Of a stretch of DNA of 64,000 bases, positions 45,290-55,169 are shown piece by piece. Both the position numbers and the translations under genes were made by a program. How positions within the stretch are numbered: position 1 is the stretch's first letter; the number at the start of each line of letters is the position of its first letter. This DNA is from Nostoc sp. T09 (lineage in GTDB: Bacteria > Cyanobacteriota > Cyanobacteriia > Cyanobacteriales > Nostocaceae), in NCBI RefSeq assembly GCF_002154695.1, contig NZ_MTAV01000127.1:1-64000 (forward strand), given 5' to 3'. The notes under the pieces were generated by a model. It saw nothing but the letters and a program-made list of their open reading frames with translations, did no database searches and was not told where the DNA came from.

Positions 45290-46018
45290 TTAATCACGGC
45301 CATTGAGGGCAATTAACAACCGCAAAATAAAAATGAACAGGTTGATGTAGGTGAGGTACATAGACAAAGCGGCAGGCAAATACTGATCGTTGCGATAAGT
45401 ACGTGGCAAGATGTAGAAATCAACCACAGATGCCCCTGCAAACAGAAATACTCCCAAACCAGAAATGGCGATTTCTAGCCAGGTTGGTGTATAAACACCG
45501 AACAAGGCAAATACAAATTGAGTAAGACAGACAACTACCAAGGCAATAATGCCGAGAGAGATGGTTTTTGTCAAAGCCATCCCGTCTTGTTCAGAAAGAT
45601 TTGAACCAATTTGACGGGCGACAATAAAGGTAACACCACAACCAAGGGCAGCCAAACCAATACCTTGAATGCCAACACCTTGAGTTCTCAAGGCGAGAAA
45701 CACTAAGCCACTGAGAGTATATCCAGATAAGAGGCTGTAGGTAGCCAGTAGGGGAAGTGCCAGTCCCTTGTTGCCTTTTTCAGCAACATTTTGGGCAACA
45801 AAGAACAGAATTAACTCTACGATGACTGCACCAATGAAGGTAGGGAAGAACAATCCGGGGTTGGTACGGATAACTCCAAGACCACCGTAGGTTCCCAGTG
45901 CTGTGAGTACAAGACCGCCACCGACATAGGGAAGGGCATTGGCAATTACATTTGGACCAACGAGGGCTTGAGTTTTAGCCTCACGAATAGCGTCACGGAA
46001 ATTACTGGTGTTGCTCAT
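45290..46018 (-). CDS. Bax inhibitor-1 family membrane protein
   Basis: 242 aa with six to seven predicted transmembrane helices. The C-terminal conserved part has LFAGASVVDFYILPRTY and ALSMYLTYINLFIFILRLL, the usual end of BI-1/YccA proteins. Members act as pH-sensitive calcium leak channels or regulate membrane proteases; the function in cyanobacteria is not established. It has its own terminator. Confidence 0.9.
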   Translation of the reverse strand: MSNTSNFRDAIREAKTQALVGPNVIANALPYVGGGLVLTALGTYGGLGVIRTNPGLFFPTFIGAVIVELILFFVAQNVAEKGNKGLALPLLATYSLLSGYTLSGLVFLALRTQGVGIQGIGLAALGCGVTFIVARQIGSNLSEQDGMALTKTISLGIIALVVVCLTQFVFALFGVYTPTWLEIAISGLGVFLFAGASVVDFYILPRTYRNDQYLPAALSMYLTYINLFIFILRLLIALNGRD

Positions 46019-46648
46019 CTTTAAAACGTGTTTTGCTGATAAATTTCCTGTATACTTCTATTTTTACTAAAATTCATGGCTAGTAACCAGTAAGTCAAAC
46101 TGGAGAAATCATCTTTGTCAGTGTGATTGCCAAATCAGAAAGATGGTAGGAAATCTAAAGTAGAAAAACTTCATTGCTCAACCTAGAATAGCAAAAAGTC
46201 TCATACTAGCTAACTTTTTTAAGCTTCGACAATATCTGCAAATGCTGGTTAATCTTACTGTAATCGCAAAGATTTGCAAGTCAAATTCAGAGATTATAGT
46301 ACAAAATTAGTTTCAAAATTAATACAAAACTTATCTTAATTTTGTGCCACATGGGTGGTGCACATTGAGCAATTTATATATTTTTCAGCATTAATAGTTG
46401 AGTTTTATTGCACCAACTCAAGACAATTAGCCATGCCAATTGTTTTATAGAAAACAAAATTAATCAGCAACAGATATAAATAAAAAATCATGCGTATAAA
46501 TACTGAATCATAGACTAGAGAAGCTGATAAGTTCAGTATAACGACGATGGTTTATTGAGCGTAGTCTAAGGAAAATAATGACAGCTTTGATGACAATATA
46601 CGCAACTCCATTTTTCAGAAAAAGGAGTTACCACAAAGGAATTTTTAT
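46019..46648. other. Intergenic region upstream of sigF
   Basis: About 630 bp, AT-rich. The first 540 bp hold nothing recognised; the last 70 bp hold a small upstream frame and a hairpin listed separately. Promoters for the BI-1 gene and sigF must lie here. Confidence 0.5.
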
Positions 46649-46679
46649 ATGGCAGCAAGTGAGTCCTCTGTGCGAATAG
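46578..46679 (+). CDS. Possible 33-codon leader frame overlapping the sigF start
   Basis: ATG at 46578 with AAGGAA just upstream; the product MTALMTIYATPFFRKRSYHK and 13 more residues ends at a TAG at 46677-46679, 31 bp inside sigF in another frame. A hairpin AACTCC/GGAGTT with a T5/A5 extension (46604-46629) is inside it. It could couple sigF translation to the leader. Unproven. Confidence 0.35.
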   Translation: MTALMTIYATPFFRKRSYHKGIFIWQQVSPLCE

Positions 46680-47434
46680 ATGGTATAGAGTTATTACACT
46701 TATACCACCAGAATCCCTCTATTAAACTGCGTAATCAACTTGTACAGCTACATACTGGCTTAGTGCGGAAGATGGCTCATAAATTCAGCCATCAATGTAA
46801 TGAACCATATGAAGATTTAGAACAAATTGGTTATTTTGGTTTAATTAGGGCAATTGAGCGCTTTGATCCCAGCCAAGGATATGCGTTTAGTTCCTTTGCT
46901 GTACCATATATTCGTGGTGAGATGCTGCATTTTTTGCGCGATCGCAGTACTTTATTAAAAATTCCCCGGCGTTGGCAAGAACTATATAATGAAGGGCAAA
47001 AGGTTCGCAAAGAATTAGCAATTGCTTTGGGTCGCCCTCCTAAAGATTCAGAAATTGCTAAGCAGCTTCAGGTATCTGTGCACGAATGGCAAGAAACAAA
47101 GTTAGCTGCGCAAAACCGTATGCCTTTAAGTTTAGATGCTACTGCCGTTCACTATGTTGATTGCCAAATAACTTTAGGTGAAGCCCTTCCTTGTCCTCGT
47201 TCTAGTGCTCTTCAGCAACAAGAAGAAGAACGGCAACAACTCCAAGGGGCAATAAGTTTATTGGAAGAAAAGCCACGTATGGCTGTTGAGTTAGTATTTT
47301 TGAAAGAACTTTCGCGCAAAGATGCTGCTAAAAATATTGGCACCAGTCCTATGACAGTAACGCGATATCTGCAAAAGGGAATTCAAGATCTAATTTGCTA
47401 TTTGCAACCACAAGCTGTAGTAACTGGGTCATAG
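46649..47434 (+). CDS. sigF: RNA polymerase sigma factor SigF (group 3)
   Basis: 261 aa. Sigma region 2 (EDLEQIGYFGLIRAIERFDP, YAFSSFAVPYIRGEMLHFLRD), region 3 and region 4 (LSRKDAAKNIGTSPMTVTRY) are all present, in the pattern of the SigB/SigF-like group 3 factors. In cyanobacteria SigF directs genes for type IV pili, motility and stress. AAAGGA at 46635-46640 places the start at 46649. A small overlapping upstream frame may affect its translation. Confidence 0.92.
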   Translation: MAASESSVRIDGIELLHLYHQNPSIKLRNQLVQLHTGLVRKMAHKFSHQCNEPYEDLEQIGYFGLIRAIERFDPSQGYAFSSFAVPYIRGEMLHFLRDRSTLLKIPRRWQELYNEGQKVRKELAIALGRPPKDSEIAKQLQVSVHEWQETKLAAQNRMPLSLDATAVHYVDCQITLGEALPCPRSSALQQQEEERQQLQGAISLLEEKPRMAVELVFLKELSRKDAAKNIGTSPMTVTRYLQKGIQDLICYLQPQAVVTGS

Positions 47435-47509
47435 TCATTATTCAAAAGTCTATAGTCTAAATTTTTATTAACTGTTGACTCTTGACCCTTGACTCTTGAC
47501 CTTAACTAA

Positions 47510-49537
47510 TTACCTAAATTTTAAATCAGCGATCGCACCTTTAGTCATGGCAGCAATAGCTTTATCGGTCGCTTTTGGTAAATGATAATACTTACCTCCG
47601 GCTGTTTGTGCTAATTCTTTAGCAAAGCCAGTGGAAACAAATTTACTCTCCGTATCAATTACTAATAGTTGCATCCCCAAAGCGCGAATTCTAGCAGCAA
47701 TTTCTAACAATTCGGCTTTGATATCTGGTTTTTCTCCTGGTTCTAGCTGTTCACCTAAAGAACGCGCTAAGGGAATATTACCCCGCCCATCGGTAATCGC
47801 TACAACCACAACTTGCCCAATATCTCCACTCATTTGAGCATTTATACCCACGCGCACAGCTTGGGTTAAACCATGCGCTAATGGCGAACCGCCACCACAA
47901 GGCAGCCTTTCCAAACGGTTACGCGCTAAAGCAATGGAACGGGTTGGGGGTAATAATACCTCTGCTTGTTCTCCCCGGAAGGGAATCAACGCCACTTGGT
48001 CACGGTTTTGATATGCTTCTGTCAAAAGTTGCATCACTGCACCTTTAGCTGACTGCATTCGATTGAGGGCCATAGAGCCTGAAGCATCTACCACAAATAC
48101 TATCAACGCTCCAGCTTTGCGTACTAAACGCTTGGCGCGAATGTCTCCTTGTTCAACTATAACTTTGCGATCGGGGTTTCTTTGTCTGCGTGCTTTTTGA
48201 TACGGAGCCGCTGCTCTGAGGGTGGCATCTACGGCGATTCGTCTTACCTTTCCTTTAGGTAACATCGGCTTAATATAGCGTCCCCGGTCTTCCGAGAAGA
48301 TGATGCTACGGCTGCCAGACTTTCCTTGGCGTTTAGCCATTTGGGCAAAATAAAGCACACTAGAATCAAGTAACACCCCTTCCGGATCGAAGATAAATTC
48401 TTCGGGGATGCTAGGTGGTTCTTGTTGTTCTTGTTCCTCTTGTTCCTGTTCCTCTTGTTCCTCTTGCTCTTGTTCTGATTCGTCCTGAGTTTCTGGTGGC
48501 GGAGGAGGAGGAGGTGGCGGTGCTTGTTCGGGTGGTGGTGTCTGCACAATTGTCGCCCGTGGTACGATCACCAATTCCACAGCACGGCGCAAGTCTTCCG
48601 CATTGACGGTGTTGCGTCCTTCCAAAGCAGCAGCAGCTTTGGCAACTCTGACAGCAAATAACTCAGCACGATGTCCTTGGACTCCCCCTCGAATTGCCTC
48701 ATCTACTAAATAGGCAATTTGTTCGTGTGTAATGATTACGTCTTTTAACCATTCCCGTGCCAGAATAATTTGAGTTTTGAGAGCGTCTAAGTCTTCGTTA
48801 TATTGCTGGAGAAACTCTTGGGGAGACTGGGAATACGCGATCGCTTGTTCTACTGCTTGTACTCTTTGATCTAAGCCCAGTACTCCATCTGCTGAGAGTG
48901 CGATCGCAATTCTATCTAGCAAATGCTCTCGCAGTGAACCTTCTTCTGGGTTGTAGGTGGCAATAAACAGCGATTTGCACTGATGCTGAAAACTTATGCC
49001 TTCCCGTTCAATTTGGTTACGTCCTTCCGATAATACTGTCAGTAGTTGATTGCTGATTTGGTCGTCTAGTAAGTTAATTTCATCTACATACAAGACGCCT
49101 CGGTTTGCTGTGGCGAGTAACCCAGGCTGAAATATTGTGTCTCCTTGCTTAACAGACTGTTCTACATCAACAGAACCTAGGAGTCGGTCTTCTGTTACTC
49201 CCAAAGGAATTTGCACAAAAGGCGCAGGGATGATTTCGGTAGGGACATCTTGAATGTCTTTATCTGCGTATTCTGCTAAAAGTTGGTCATCCCAATCTTG
49301 GGGTTGACTGGGGTCGCAGTTGCTGATCGAGCCTTGAACCACTTCAATGGGTGGTAGTAGGGCGTGGATTGCACGCGCCATTACAGATTTTGCCGTACCG
49401 CGACGACCTGCGATCGCCACTCCACCCAATCCCGGATCGACTGCTGCTAAGAGTAAAGCTAATTTAATCGCTTCTTGCCCAACTACGGCTGTCAGGGGAA
49501 AGGAAGTGATTTTAGGGGTGATAGTAGGCGCAGGCAT
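47510..49537 (-). CDS. chlD: Magnesium chelatase subunit D
   Basis: 675 aa. With ChlI and ChlH it inserts Mg2+ into protoporphyrin IX, the first step unique to chlorophyll. The N-terminal AAA+ domain (about 10-330) has [17 protein letters not shown] and [14 protein letters not shown] proline run and a Glu/Gln-rich acidic linker lie at about 345-385. The C-terminal von Willebrand A domain has the MIDAS start VVDASGSM and AITDGRGN. The gene is convergent with sigF. Confidence 0.97.
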   Translation of the reverse strand: MPAPTITPKITSFPLTAVVGQEAIKLALLLAAVDPGLGGVAIAGRRGTAKSVMARAIHALLPPIEVVQGSISNCDPSQPQDWDDQLLAEYADKDIQDVPTEIIPAPFVQIPLGVTEDRLLGSVDVEQSVKQGDTIFQPGLLATANRGVLYVDEINLLDDQISNQLLTVLSEGRNQIEREGISFQHQCKSLFIATYNPEEGSLREHLLDRIAIALSADGVLGLDQRVQAVEQAIAYSQSPQEFLQQYNEDLDALKTQIILAREWLKDVIITHEQIAYLVDEAIRGGVQGHRAELFAVRVAKAAAALEGRNTVNAEDLRRAVELVIVPRATIVQTPPPEQAPPPPPPPPPETQDESEQEQEEQEEQEQEEQEQQEPPSIPEEFIFDPEGVLLDSSVLYFAQMAKRQGKSGSRSIIFSEDRGRYIKPMLPKGKVRRIAVDATLRAAAPYQKARRQRNPDRKVIVEQGDIRAKRLVRKAGALIVFVVDASGSMALNRMQSAKGAVMQLLTEAYQNRDQVALIPFRGEQAEVLLPPTRSIALARNRLERLPCGGGSPLAHGLTQAVRVGINAQMSGDIGQVVVVAITDGRGNIPLARSLGEQLEPGEKPDIKAELLEIAARIRALGMQLLVIDTESKFVSTGFAKELAQTAGGKYYHLPKATDKAIAAMTKGAIADLKFR

Positions 49538-49633
49538 GGTTTGGCAATATAGCTAGTCTCGGCTCTTAGCATATCAAGGTTCTGGCACATTTAGAATAAG
49601 TGTTATGACAACTTTTCCCAGAGGAGCAACTGT

Positions 49634-50388
49634 ATGAGTATTGCTCAGGCTAAACGCTTCACTTTAGATGAATACCACAGACTCATAGAATTGGGTTTTT
49701 TCGATGAAGATGACCATATTGAATTGATCGACGGAGAAATCATCGAAATGGTATCGAAGGGTAGACCACATGAAACTTGTTTGCGAAGGTTATGGAAAGA
49801 ACTCCCAAAACTTGTAGGAGATAGGGCAACTTTGCAATCTCAAGCCCCAGTTACGTTACCTCCTAACAGCGAACCTGAACCAGATTTTGCTATTCTCCAA
49901 AACCGAGCTGATGATTATCTATCCGCTCACCCTGCACCTACTGATGTGTTATTGGTCATAGAGGTTTCAGATTCTTCTTTAGAGGTTGTTTGAAAAGTGG
50001 TTTGTAGTGTTTTTAAGCACATTTAGATCCCCCCTACCCCCCTTTTCAAGGGGGGAAACTGGACTCAAAGTCCCCCTTTTTAAGGGGGATTTAGGGGGAT
50101 CTACAAACGTTTTGCTACCGACAGCAGGACTTTTCAAACATCCTCTTAGATTATGACCAAGTTGTGAAAATTCCCCTTTATGCTAAAGCTGGAATTTTTC
50201 ATTATTGGATATTCAATTTATTTGATAATCATTTGGAATGTTACAGCGAACCCTATCAGGATTTTTTAGGAAAATCTGGTTATGCAAATAAACGGATTAT
50301 TTTACCCGATCAAACAGTATCTTTACCGGGCTTACCTGATTTAACTGTTGATTTAAGTAAGATATTCCCGCCAAAATTAAATTATTAA
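49634..50388 (+). pseudogene. Uma2 family gene split by a MITE
   Basis: The first part, from 49634, encodes a Uma2/DUF820 N-terminus (FTLDEYHRLIELGFFDEDDH, EPEPDFAILQNR, DVLLVIEVSDSSL). A 164-bp element is inserted after base 49981. The remaining part (DYDQVVKIPLYAKAGIFHYW to the stop at 50388) resumes after it in another frame. Removing 167 bp (element plus one TTA) restores one frame of about 195 codons with the expected SDSSLDYDQVVKIP junction. The gene is therefore recently inactivated, unless the halves work alone. Confidence 0.9.
49982..50145. mobile_element. 164-bp MITE in the Uma2 gene
   Basis: Terminal inverted repeats GAGGTTGTTTGAAAAG (left) and its near-complement at the right end (15 of 16). 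The flanks share TTA (49979-49981 and 50146-50148), a 2-3 bp target duplication as made by Tc1/mariner (IS630)-type transposases. Inside are nested palindromes of C-runs and G-runs (AGATCCCCCC ... GGGGGATCT). It encodes nothing. Confidence 0.88.
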
Positions 50389-50394
50389 TATTTT

Positions 50395-51003
50395 ATGGCT
50401 TATAGTGATTTTAAACTGGCTGAGATAATTGATAACTTTGGTTTAATTATCCATGAGTCATCTGGAATGTTTTCGAGTGTGCAGGAACAAGAATGTAGTG
50501 ATTTGTTATCTACTCTTCTTAAAGAAAATGTTGATTTAGCCGTAGCTATCAGTTCTGAGAAAGCTCGGAGCGAAATGATCATTAGCCCAATTTTATTAGA
50601 AATTAGACGCAAATTTAATTATGAAATCAGCTTGTTTTCTGGAGTAGATTTTACTGTTGATAGCCAACGAGGGCTAAATGGTTTTTGTGATTTTATCTTG
50701 AGCCTGTCTTCCGAACAGTTACTAGTACGCAGTCCGGTAGTTGTTCTCGTAGAAAGCAAGAATGAAAACTTAAGGTTTGGTTTAGCGCAGTGTATTGCTG
50801 AAATGGTAGCTGCTCAGTTGTTTAATGAGAAAAATCAAAATCAAATCAAAGCTATATATGGTGCTGTTACTATTGGTACTATCTGGCAATTTCTCAAGCT
50901 AGAAGGTAACATAATTTCCATTGATTTGAGTGAGTATTATATTAAAGATATTAAGAAAATTTTAGGTATTCTGTATAGTGCGATCGCTGAAAGTACGTCA
51001 TAA
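50395..51003 (+). CDS. PD-(D/E)XK nuclease-like protein
   Basis: 202 aa. The order SEMIISPILLEIRRKF, GLNGFCDFILSLSSE, VVVLVESKNENLRFGLAQCI resembles the N-terminal nuclease core of type I restriction HsdR: an acid in strand 2 (CDF) and E-x-K in strand 3 (VESK). Function unknown; similar proteins are called hypothetical in cyanobacteria. It begins 6 bp after the Uma2 pseudogene and ends 91 bp before the HEPN-RNase III gene on the same strand. Confidence 0.72.
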   Translation: MAYSDFKLAEIIDNFGLIIHESSGMFSSVQEQECSDLLSTLLKENVDLAVAISSEKARSEMIISPILLEIRRKFNYEISLFSGVDFTVDSQRGLNGFCDFILSLSSEQLLVRSPVVVLVESKNENLRFGLAQCIAEMVAAQLFNEKNQNQIKAIYGAVTIGTIWQFLKLEGNIISIDLSEYYIKDIKKILGILYSAIAESTS

Positions 51004-51094
51004 TTTTTTTATCATAAATGCTGACTTTTTTGTGACATGTTTGTAGTAAATGAATAAAATAACGATTGATAAAGATGTCAACTAAAATACCTAA

Positions 51095-52255
51095 ATGGCT
51101 ATTAGCAACCACGAACGAGTTAACAGAGCTTTAATTCTTTTATGCCAAGGCTTATATCCTTATTTAGAGCAGAAAATGCAGTCAGTACATGGTGTGGGCT
51201 GGCTAGCAGTAGCTAAATCTTACTTATCAGATGACCAAAGTTTAAGACGTAAACCAGAAGAAATTCTATATGAGGATGTTTCTGCTGTACTAAAAATAAT
51301 GCTCAAGCAGTGGGATCAAGCCTTTAGGAAAAACTTGAGTAATAGCGAACGCGCTCTCATTAGTGAACTCCTTGAAGTACGTAATAAATGGGCGCATCAA
51401 TCCCGCTTTTCTACAGATGACACATATCGCGCTCTCGATAGTATTGCTCGACTGCTCAAAGTTGTTTCAGCATCAGCAGAAGCAGATATTGTGGAAAAAC
51501 AAAAGCAAGAAGTTTTGCAAATGCTTTCCCCAGAAAAAGCAGAAGAAGCCCGTATTAAAGAAAAATTAACTGACATACACAAACTTTTGCTATTTCGTAA
51601 TGAAAAACTTTTACGACAAGCTCTTACCCACCGTTCTTATGTTCATGAAAACCCAGGAGAAGGTGAACACAATGAACGTTTAGAGTTTCTTGGTGATGCT
51701 TTACTAAATTATTTAAGTGGTGAGTATCTCTATCGTCGCCATCCAGAAAAGGGAGAAGATGAATTAACACGACGGCGTTCAGCGCTGGTAGATGAGAAGC
51801 AATTAGCAAAGTTCGCTATTGAGGTAGGTTTAGATTTTAGAATGCGTTTAGGAAAAGGTGCTATTCGAGATGGAGGTTACCAAAATCCCAATTTACTTAG
51901 TAGTACCTTTGAAGCAGTTCTTGGCGCTTACTATTTAGATAACGATTCCAATATTGAAGCAGTGCGCGCAATTGTCGAACCGCTATTTGATTCTGTACCT
52001 GAGCAAATTGTTGTGATTCGCTCTAGTGTAGACTCAAAAAATCGCTTTCAAGAATGGGTACAACGCAACGTTACTCCAAATCCCCCTGTATATGAGACAT
52101 TTCAAATAGGTGGTTTATCTCATGCGCCAGAGTTCTTAGCCAAAGTTTTTGTGGATAAAAAAGAGTACGGAGAAGGTAAGGGACGCAACAAGAAAGATGC
52201 TGAAAAAGCTGCGGCTGAAGATGCACTGGCTAAATTAAAAAAACATAGTTTGTGA
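51095..52255 (+). CDS. rnc: RNase III with an N-terminal Swt1-like HEPN domain
   Basis: 386 aa, about 150 longer than ordinary RNase III. Residues 1-130 are all-helical with LEVRNKWAHQSRFSTDDTY, where R-N-K-W-A-H is the Rx4H motif of HEPN ribonucleases of the Swt1 type. Residues about 160-305 are the RNase III domain with the catalytic HNERLEFLGDALL and STFEAVLGAYYLD. The last 75 residues are a double-stranded-RNA-binding domain (GEGKGRNKKDAEKAAAEDAL). It may be a two-nuclease RNA enzyme. The upstream neighbour is also nuclease-like. Confidence 0.9.
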   Translation: MAISNHERVNRALILLCQGLYPYLEQKMQSVHGVGWLAVAKSYLSDDQSLRRKPEEILYEDVSAVLKIMLKQWDQAFRKNLSNSERALISELLEVRNKWAHQSRFSTDDTYRALDSIARLLKVVSASAEADIVEKQKQEVLQMLSPEKAEEARIKEKLTDIHKLLLFRNEKLLRQALTHRSYVHENPGEGEHNERLEFLGDALLNYLSGEYLYRRHPEKGEDELTRRRSALVDEKQLAKFAIEVGLDFRMRLGKGAIRDGGYQNPNLLSSTFEAVLGAYYLDNDSNIEAVRAIVEPLFDSVPEQIVVIRSSVDSKNRFQEWVQRNVTPNPPVYETFQIGGLSHAPEFLAKVFVDKKEYGEGKGRNKKDAEKAAAEDALAKLKKHSL

Positions 52256-52315
52256 TGAAAATGATTTTTGATTAGTGCAAAGATGCAAAATTATCTTTTG
52301 TACCTTGGCGCAAAA

Positions 52316-53515
52316 TCAACTCTCTAACATCTTCAACTGCAAGGGAAAAGTCACAGAAAAAGTGGAACCAACACCAATTTCAGAAATTAAATTAATTTTA
52401 CCTTGCAGTAGTTTTACTAAGCGAATAACTATTGCCAACCCTAACCCCGTACTTCCGGGAACGTAGGACTTATTAACATAACTCACGCGAAAATAGGGTT
52501 CAAATATCTGGGTTTGATTTTCTGGCGCTATGCCAATTCCTGTATCAGTAACTGCGATCGCCCAGTGTTGATCGTCCAATACCTGACACGTTATATTAAT
52601 ATCTCCGGACTCTGTATAGCGAATTGCATTACTCACAAGATTTGTAACAATTTGTTGTAATTTTATTGCATCTATAAATACTTGCTGAAGAGCGGATTCG
52701 CAATTAACTACAATAGGTAAGTTTTTTTCCTTAGCTAAAGGCTCCAACATTTCAAACACATTGTTGATTAATTCGCACACATTAGTAAATTCTGGTTCGG
52801 GTTGTATTTTGCCTGCTTCATAACGTGAAAGTTCTAGTATATCGTTGATCAAACGAAGTAAATGTCTGCCATTGCGTAGCACACGCTCAATATGTTCTAG
52901 ATTTACTTGGGTGTCATTTTTTCCATTCTGCTGACGTTGTTGGCGTAAAAATAGATCTGAGTAACCAATAATTGAAGCCAAAGGACTTTTCAGTTCGTGT
53001 GCTAGTTGAGTAAAATAATCTTGATTGCTATTAACTAAGCGATTTAGTTCGTTATTATGAAGTGTTAGGGAATTGTATAACTGTTGTAGTTCTCGCAAGC
53101 GTTCTTCAAAATAACTGTTAAAACACCGAGCGATCGCTTCATCGATTACAGTGTCAATTAAACGCATAACACGAATGATCGCTGCCGGGGTTCCCTGCAA
53201 TAAATATGTTTCTATAGTCTCAAATATGATTGTTCTTAGCAGATGATATTCCCGTGCAATTTCTGCTGGATCAAAACCTTGTTCAGCCCTAAGAATTCCA
53301 TGCTGCCAACTAGCAACAACTATCGATTTAACATCATTCCCTTGAGATGTTGAAAGTACTGTTACCATTGCTTTGATCACCTGAGGAAGATGATTTTTTA
53401 TTGCTGTGTAAGATAACTCATCAGCGCTTTCAATATGCTTATCTTTACGAACCTCTGATACCCATTTCTGGAGGATAATGCCAGTTTTTTCAGCCAGTAC
53501 TTGACTAAAATCCAT
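52316..53515 (-). CDS. Sensor histidine kinase with RsbRD-like N-terminus
   Basis: 399 aa, soluble. Residues 1-150 are helical and resemble the RsbR N-terminal/RsbRD sensor domain (IVVASWQHGILRAEQGFDP). The HisKA domain has an intact H box (FTQLAHELKSPLASIIGYS). The HATPase domain has the N box (IVTNLVSNAIRYTE), DTGIGIAPEN and GSTGLGLAIVIRLV. The signal is unknown. No response regulator is adjacent. Confidence 0.9.
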   Translation of the reverse strand: MDFSQVLAEKTGIILQKWVSEVRKDKHIESADELSYTAIKNHLPQVIKAMVTVLSTSQGNDVKSIVVASWQHGILRAEQGFDPAEIAREYHLLRTIIFETIETYLLQGTPAAIIRVMRLIDTVIDEAIARCFNSYFEERLRELQQLYNSLTLHNNELNRLVNSNQDYFTQLAHELKSPLASIIGYSDLFLRQQRQQNGKNDTQVNLEHIERVLRNGRHLLRLINDILELSRYEAGKIQPEPEFTNVCELINNVFEMLEPLAKEKNLPIVVNCESALQQVFIDAIKLQQIVTNLVSNAIRYTESGDINITCQVLDDQHWAIAVTDTGIGIAPENQTQIFEPYFRVSYVNKSYVPGSTGLGLAIVIRLVKLLQGKINLISEIGVGSTFSVTFPLQLKMLES

Positions 53516-53959
53516 TATTTTAAATTATGTAAATAGACAGATGACTAAAATTCTATATGCAATTACCTTAGCAAGAGTAAAGTTTGATTAAAAAAATTAG
53601 AAAAAGCTGCAACTACCGAAAGGTATAGATTTTTGTTGTTCTAATTTCTCTATAAATGCTGTGCTTGCTTGATGGCTTGCTACTACTGCTGAAGAAGAAT
53701 GTATAATATTTATCATTAATATTTAGTCAATAGCCAAATACTAAAATACTTAGAAGTTTGATTATTCTACCTGTTGTCTCCCCTGGTGTATTGATATTAA
53801 CTAAAGAGAATAACTTTCTATATAAATTTTAACGATTACCCAATACTTAGAATATTTATGCAATATGGGTAGTTAAATCAACAATTTAAATCAAAGGACA
53901 GATATTTTTACTGATAAATCATGTTATATTGTGCAAAATTAGAGTAAGTCAGCCTAATC
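53516..53959. other. Intergenic region before the riboswitch
   Basis: About 445 bp, AT-rich, between divergent units. No gene or hairpin that I can support. Confidence 0.5.
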
Positions 53960-54122
53960 TAGCGCATCACAGTGTGTAACGCTGGAGCGGAGGAACCAAA
54001 TTGTGGGGCGTATCTCTATATCCATTAATTAGTGGATTTGAGCTTTGAATTCACAAATGAAAAGAGAGGGGCATCTCTCAGCCCTAGCCCGTCAGCTAAC
54101 TTCGTAGGCATTGAGAGGAGAC
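53960..54122 (+). ncRNA. ydaO-type (c-di-AMP) riboswitch upstream of the ABC transporter
   Basis: The two most conserved blocks of the ydaO/yuaA aptamer are present in order: GCGGAGGAACCAAA with TGGGGCGTATC (53988-54013), and AGCCCGTCAGCTAAC with TCGTAGGCA (54086-54110), closed by GAGAGG pieces. It lies about 95 bp upstream of the permease gene on the same strand. Such RNAs sense cyclic di-AMP and usually turn genes off. A precise 5' boundary and the expression platform were not determined. Confidence 0.88.
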
Positions 54123-54214
54123 TGAAGAGAAGACATTTTTGTAATCTCATCAGTGTCCAAGGCTGGTACTGCTCGGATTTGTGTACCCGTGCTTAACATA
54201 TGTTGAGGTTGTGA

Positions 54215-55066
54215 ATGTTATTGCAACTAAATTTAGCTGCGGTTTTTGCTGTTGCTGGGCAAGTAGCTTGGAAAAAAGCTAAGCCTGTCATTGTCAAGGA
54301 TGTTGTCATACTACCTGCTTTAGGATTCTTAGGGATAATTTTACTGTGGTGGGTTGTAGCGCTTTTCAACCACGAATTAATGCCCACCCCTCCAGAGGCG
54401 CTAGTTGCTAATCTGGACTACATCTTAAATCCCTTTTATGAACGAGGTCCGGGTAACTTAGGAATAGGTTGGTTGTTGATCGCCAGTTTGCGAAGGGTAT
54501 TGCTGGGTTTTCTGTTAGGTGCAGTAGTGGCAATTCCTCTGGGCTTTCTGATTGGCATGTCCAAATCGGCAATGTTAGCCTTAAATCCCATCATTCAAAT
54601 CTTTAAACCAGTATCACCATTAGCTTGGTTGCCAATTGCCTTGGCTATCTTCAACTTGGCAGATCCTTCAGCAATTTTCGTAATTTTCATTACTTCTTTA
54701 TGGCCGACAATTATTAACACCGCCTTGGGAGTTTCTAGCGTTCCCCAAGATTATTTAGACGTAGCAAGAGTTTTAGAAATACCCCGTTGGCGACGAATTA
54801 CAAAAATTATTTGGCCAGCAAGTCTACCCTATATTTTTACCGGATTGCGAATTAGTTTAGGCATTGCTTGGCTGGTAATTGTCGCTGTAGAAATGCTCAC
54901 TGGTGGTATCGGTATCGGCTTTTTTGTTTGGGATGAATGGAGCCGTTTAAATCTGAGTTCAGTTTTTCTCGCCGTATTAGTAATTGGCTTAACTGGATTA
55001 ATTCTGGATTACGCTGTGGGCAAAATTCAAGAGTTAGTAACCCATCGTCCCACAGCTGCTAAATAA
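54215..55066 (+). CDS. ABC transporter permease, NrtB/CmpB/SsuC-like
   Basis: 283 aa, six predicted helices. Typical blocks: MPTPPEALVANLDYIL, LGFLIGMSKSAMLALNPIIQ, PVSPLAWLPIALAIF and the ATPase-contact region VPQDYLDVARVLEIPRWRRI. It is of the nitrate/bicarbonate/taurine permease type. It is followed by the binding protein and ATPase genes, and preceded by a c-di-AMP riboswitch. The substrate (nitrate, nitrite, bicarbonate or an organic anion) is not fixed by the sequence. Confidence 0.88.
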   Translation: MLLQLNLAAVFAVAGQVAWKKAKPVIVKDVVILPALGFLGIILLWWVVALFNHELMPTPPEALVANLDYILNPFYERGPGNLGIGWLLIASLRRVLLGFLLGAVVAIPLGFLIGMSKSAMLALNPIIQIFKPVSPLAWLPIALAIFNLADPSAIFVIFITSLWPTIINTALGVSSVPQDYLDVARVLEIPRWRRITKIIWPASLPYIFTGLRISLGIAWLVIVAVEMLTGGIGIGFFVWDEWSRLNLSSVFLAVLVIGLTGLILDYAVGKIQELVTHRPTAAK

Positions 55067-55169
55067 TTAGTTTTTTTCAAGCCAAAACCCTTAAAAGCTT
55101 TTAACCTTTGCGGCTTTGCGCCTTTGCGTGAGCTTATTTACCCTATTAATCACCGCTGGAGCCACATAA

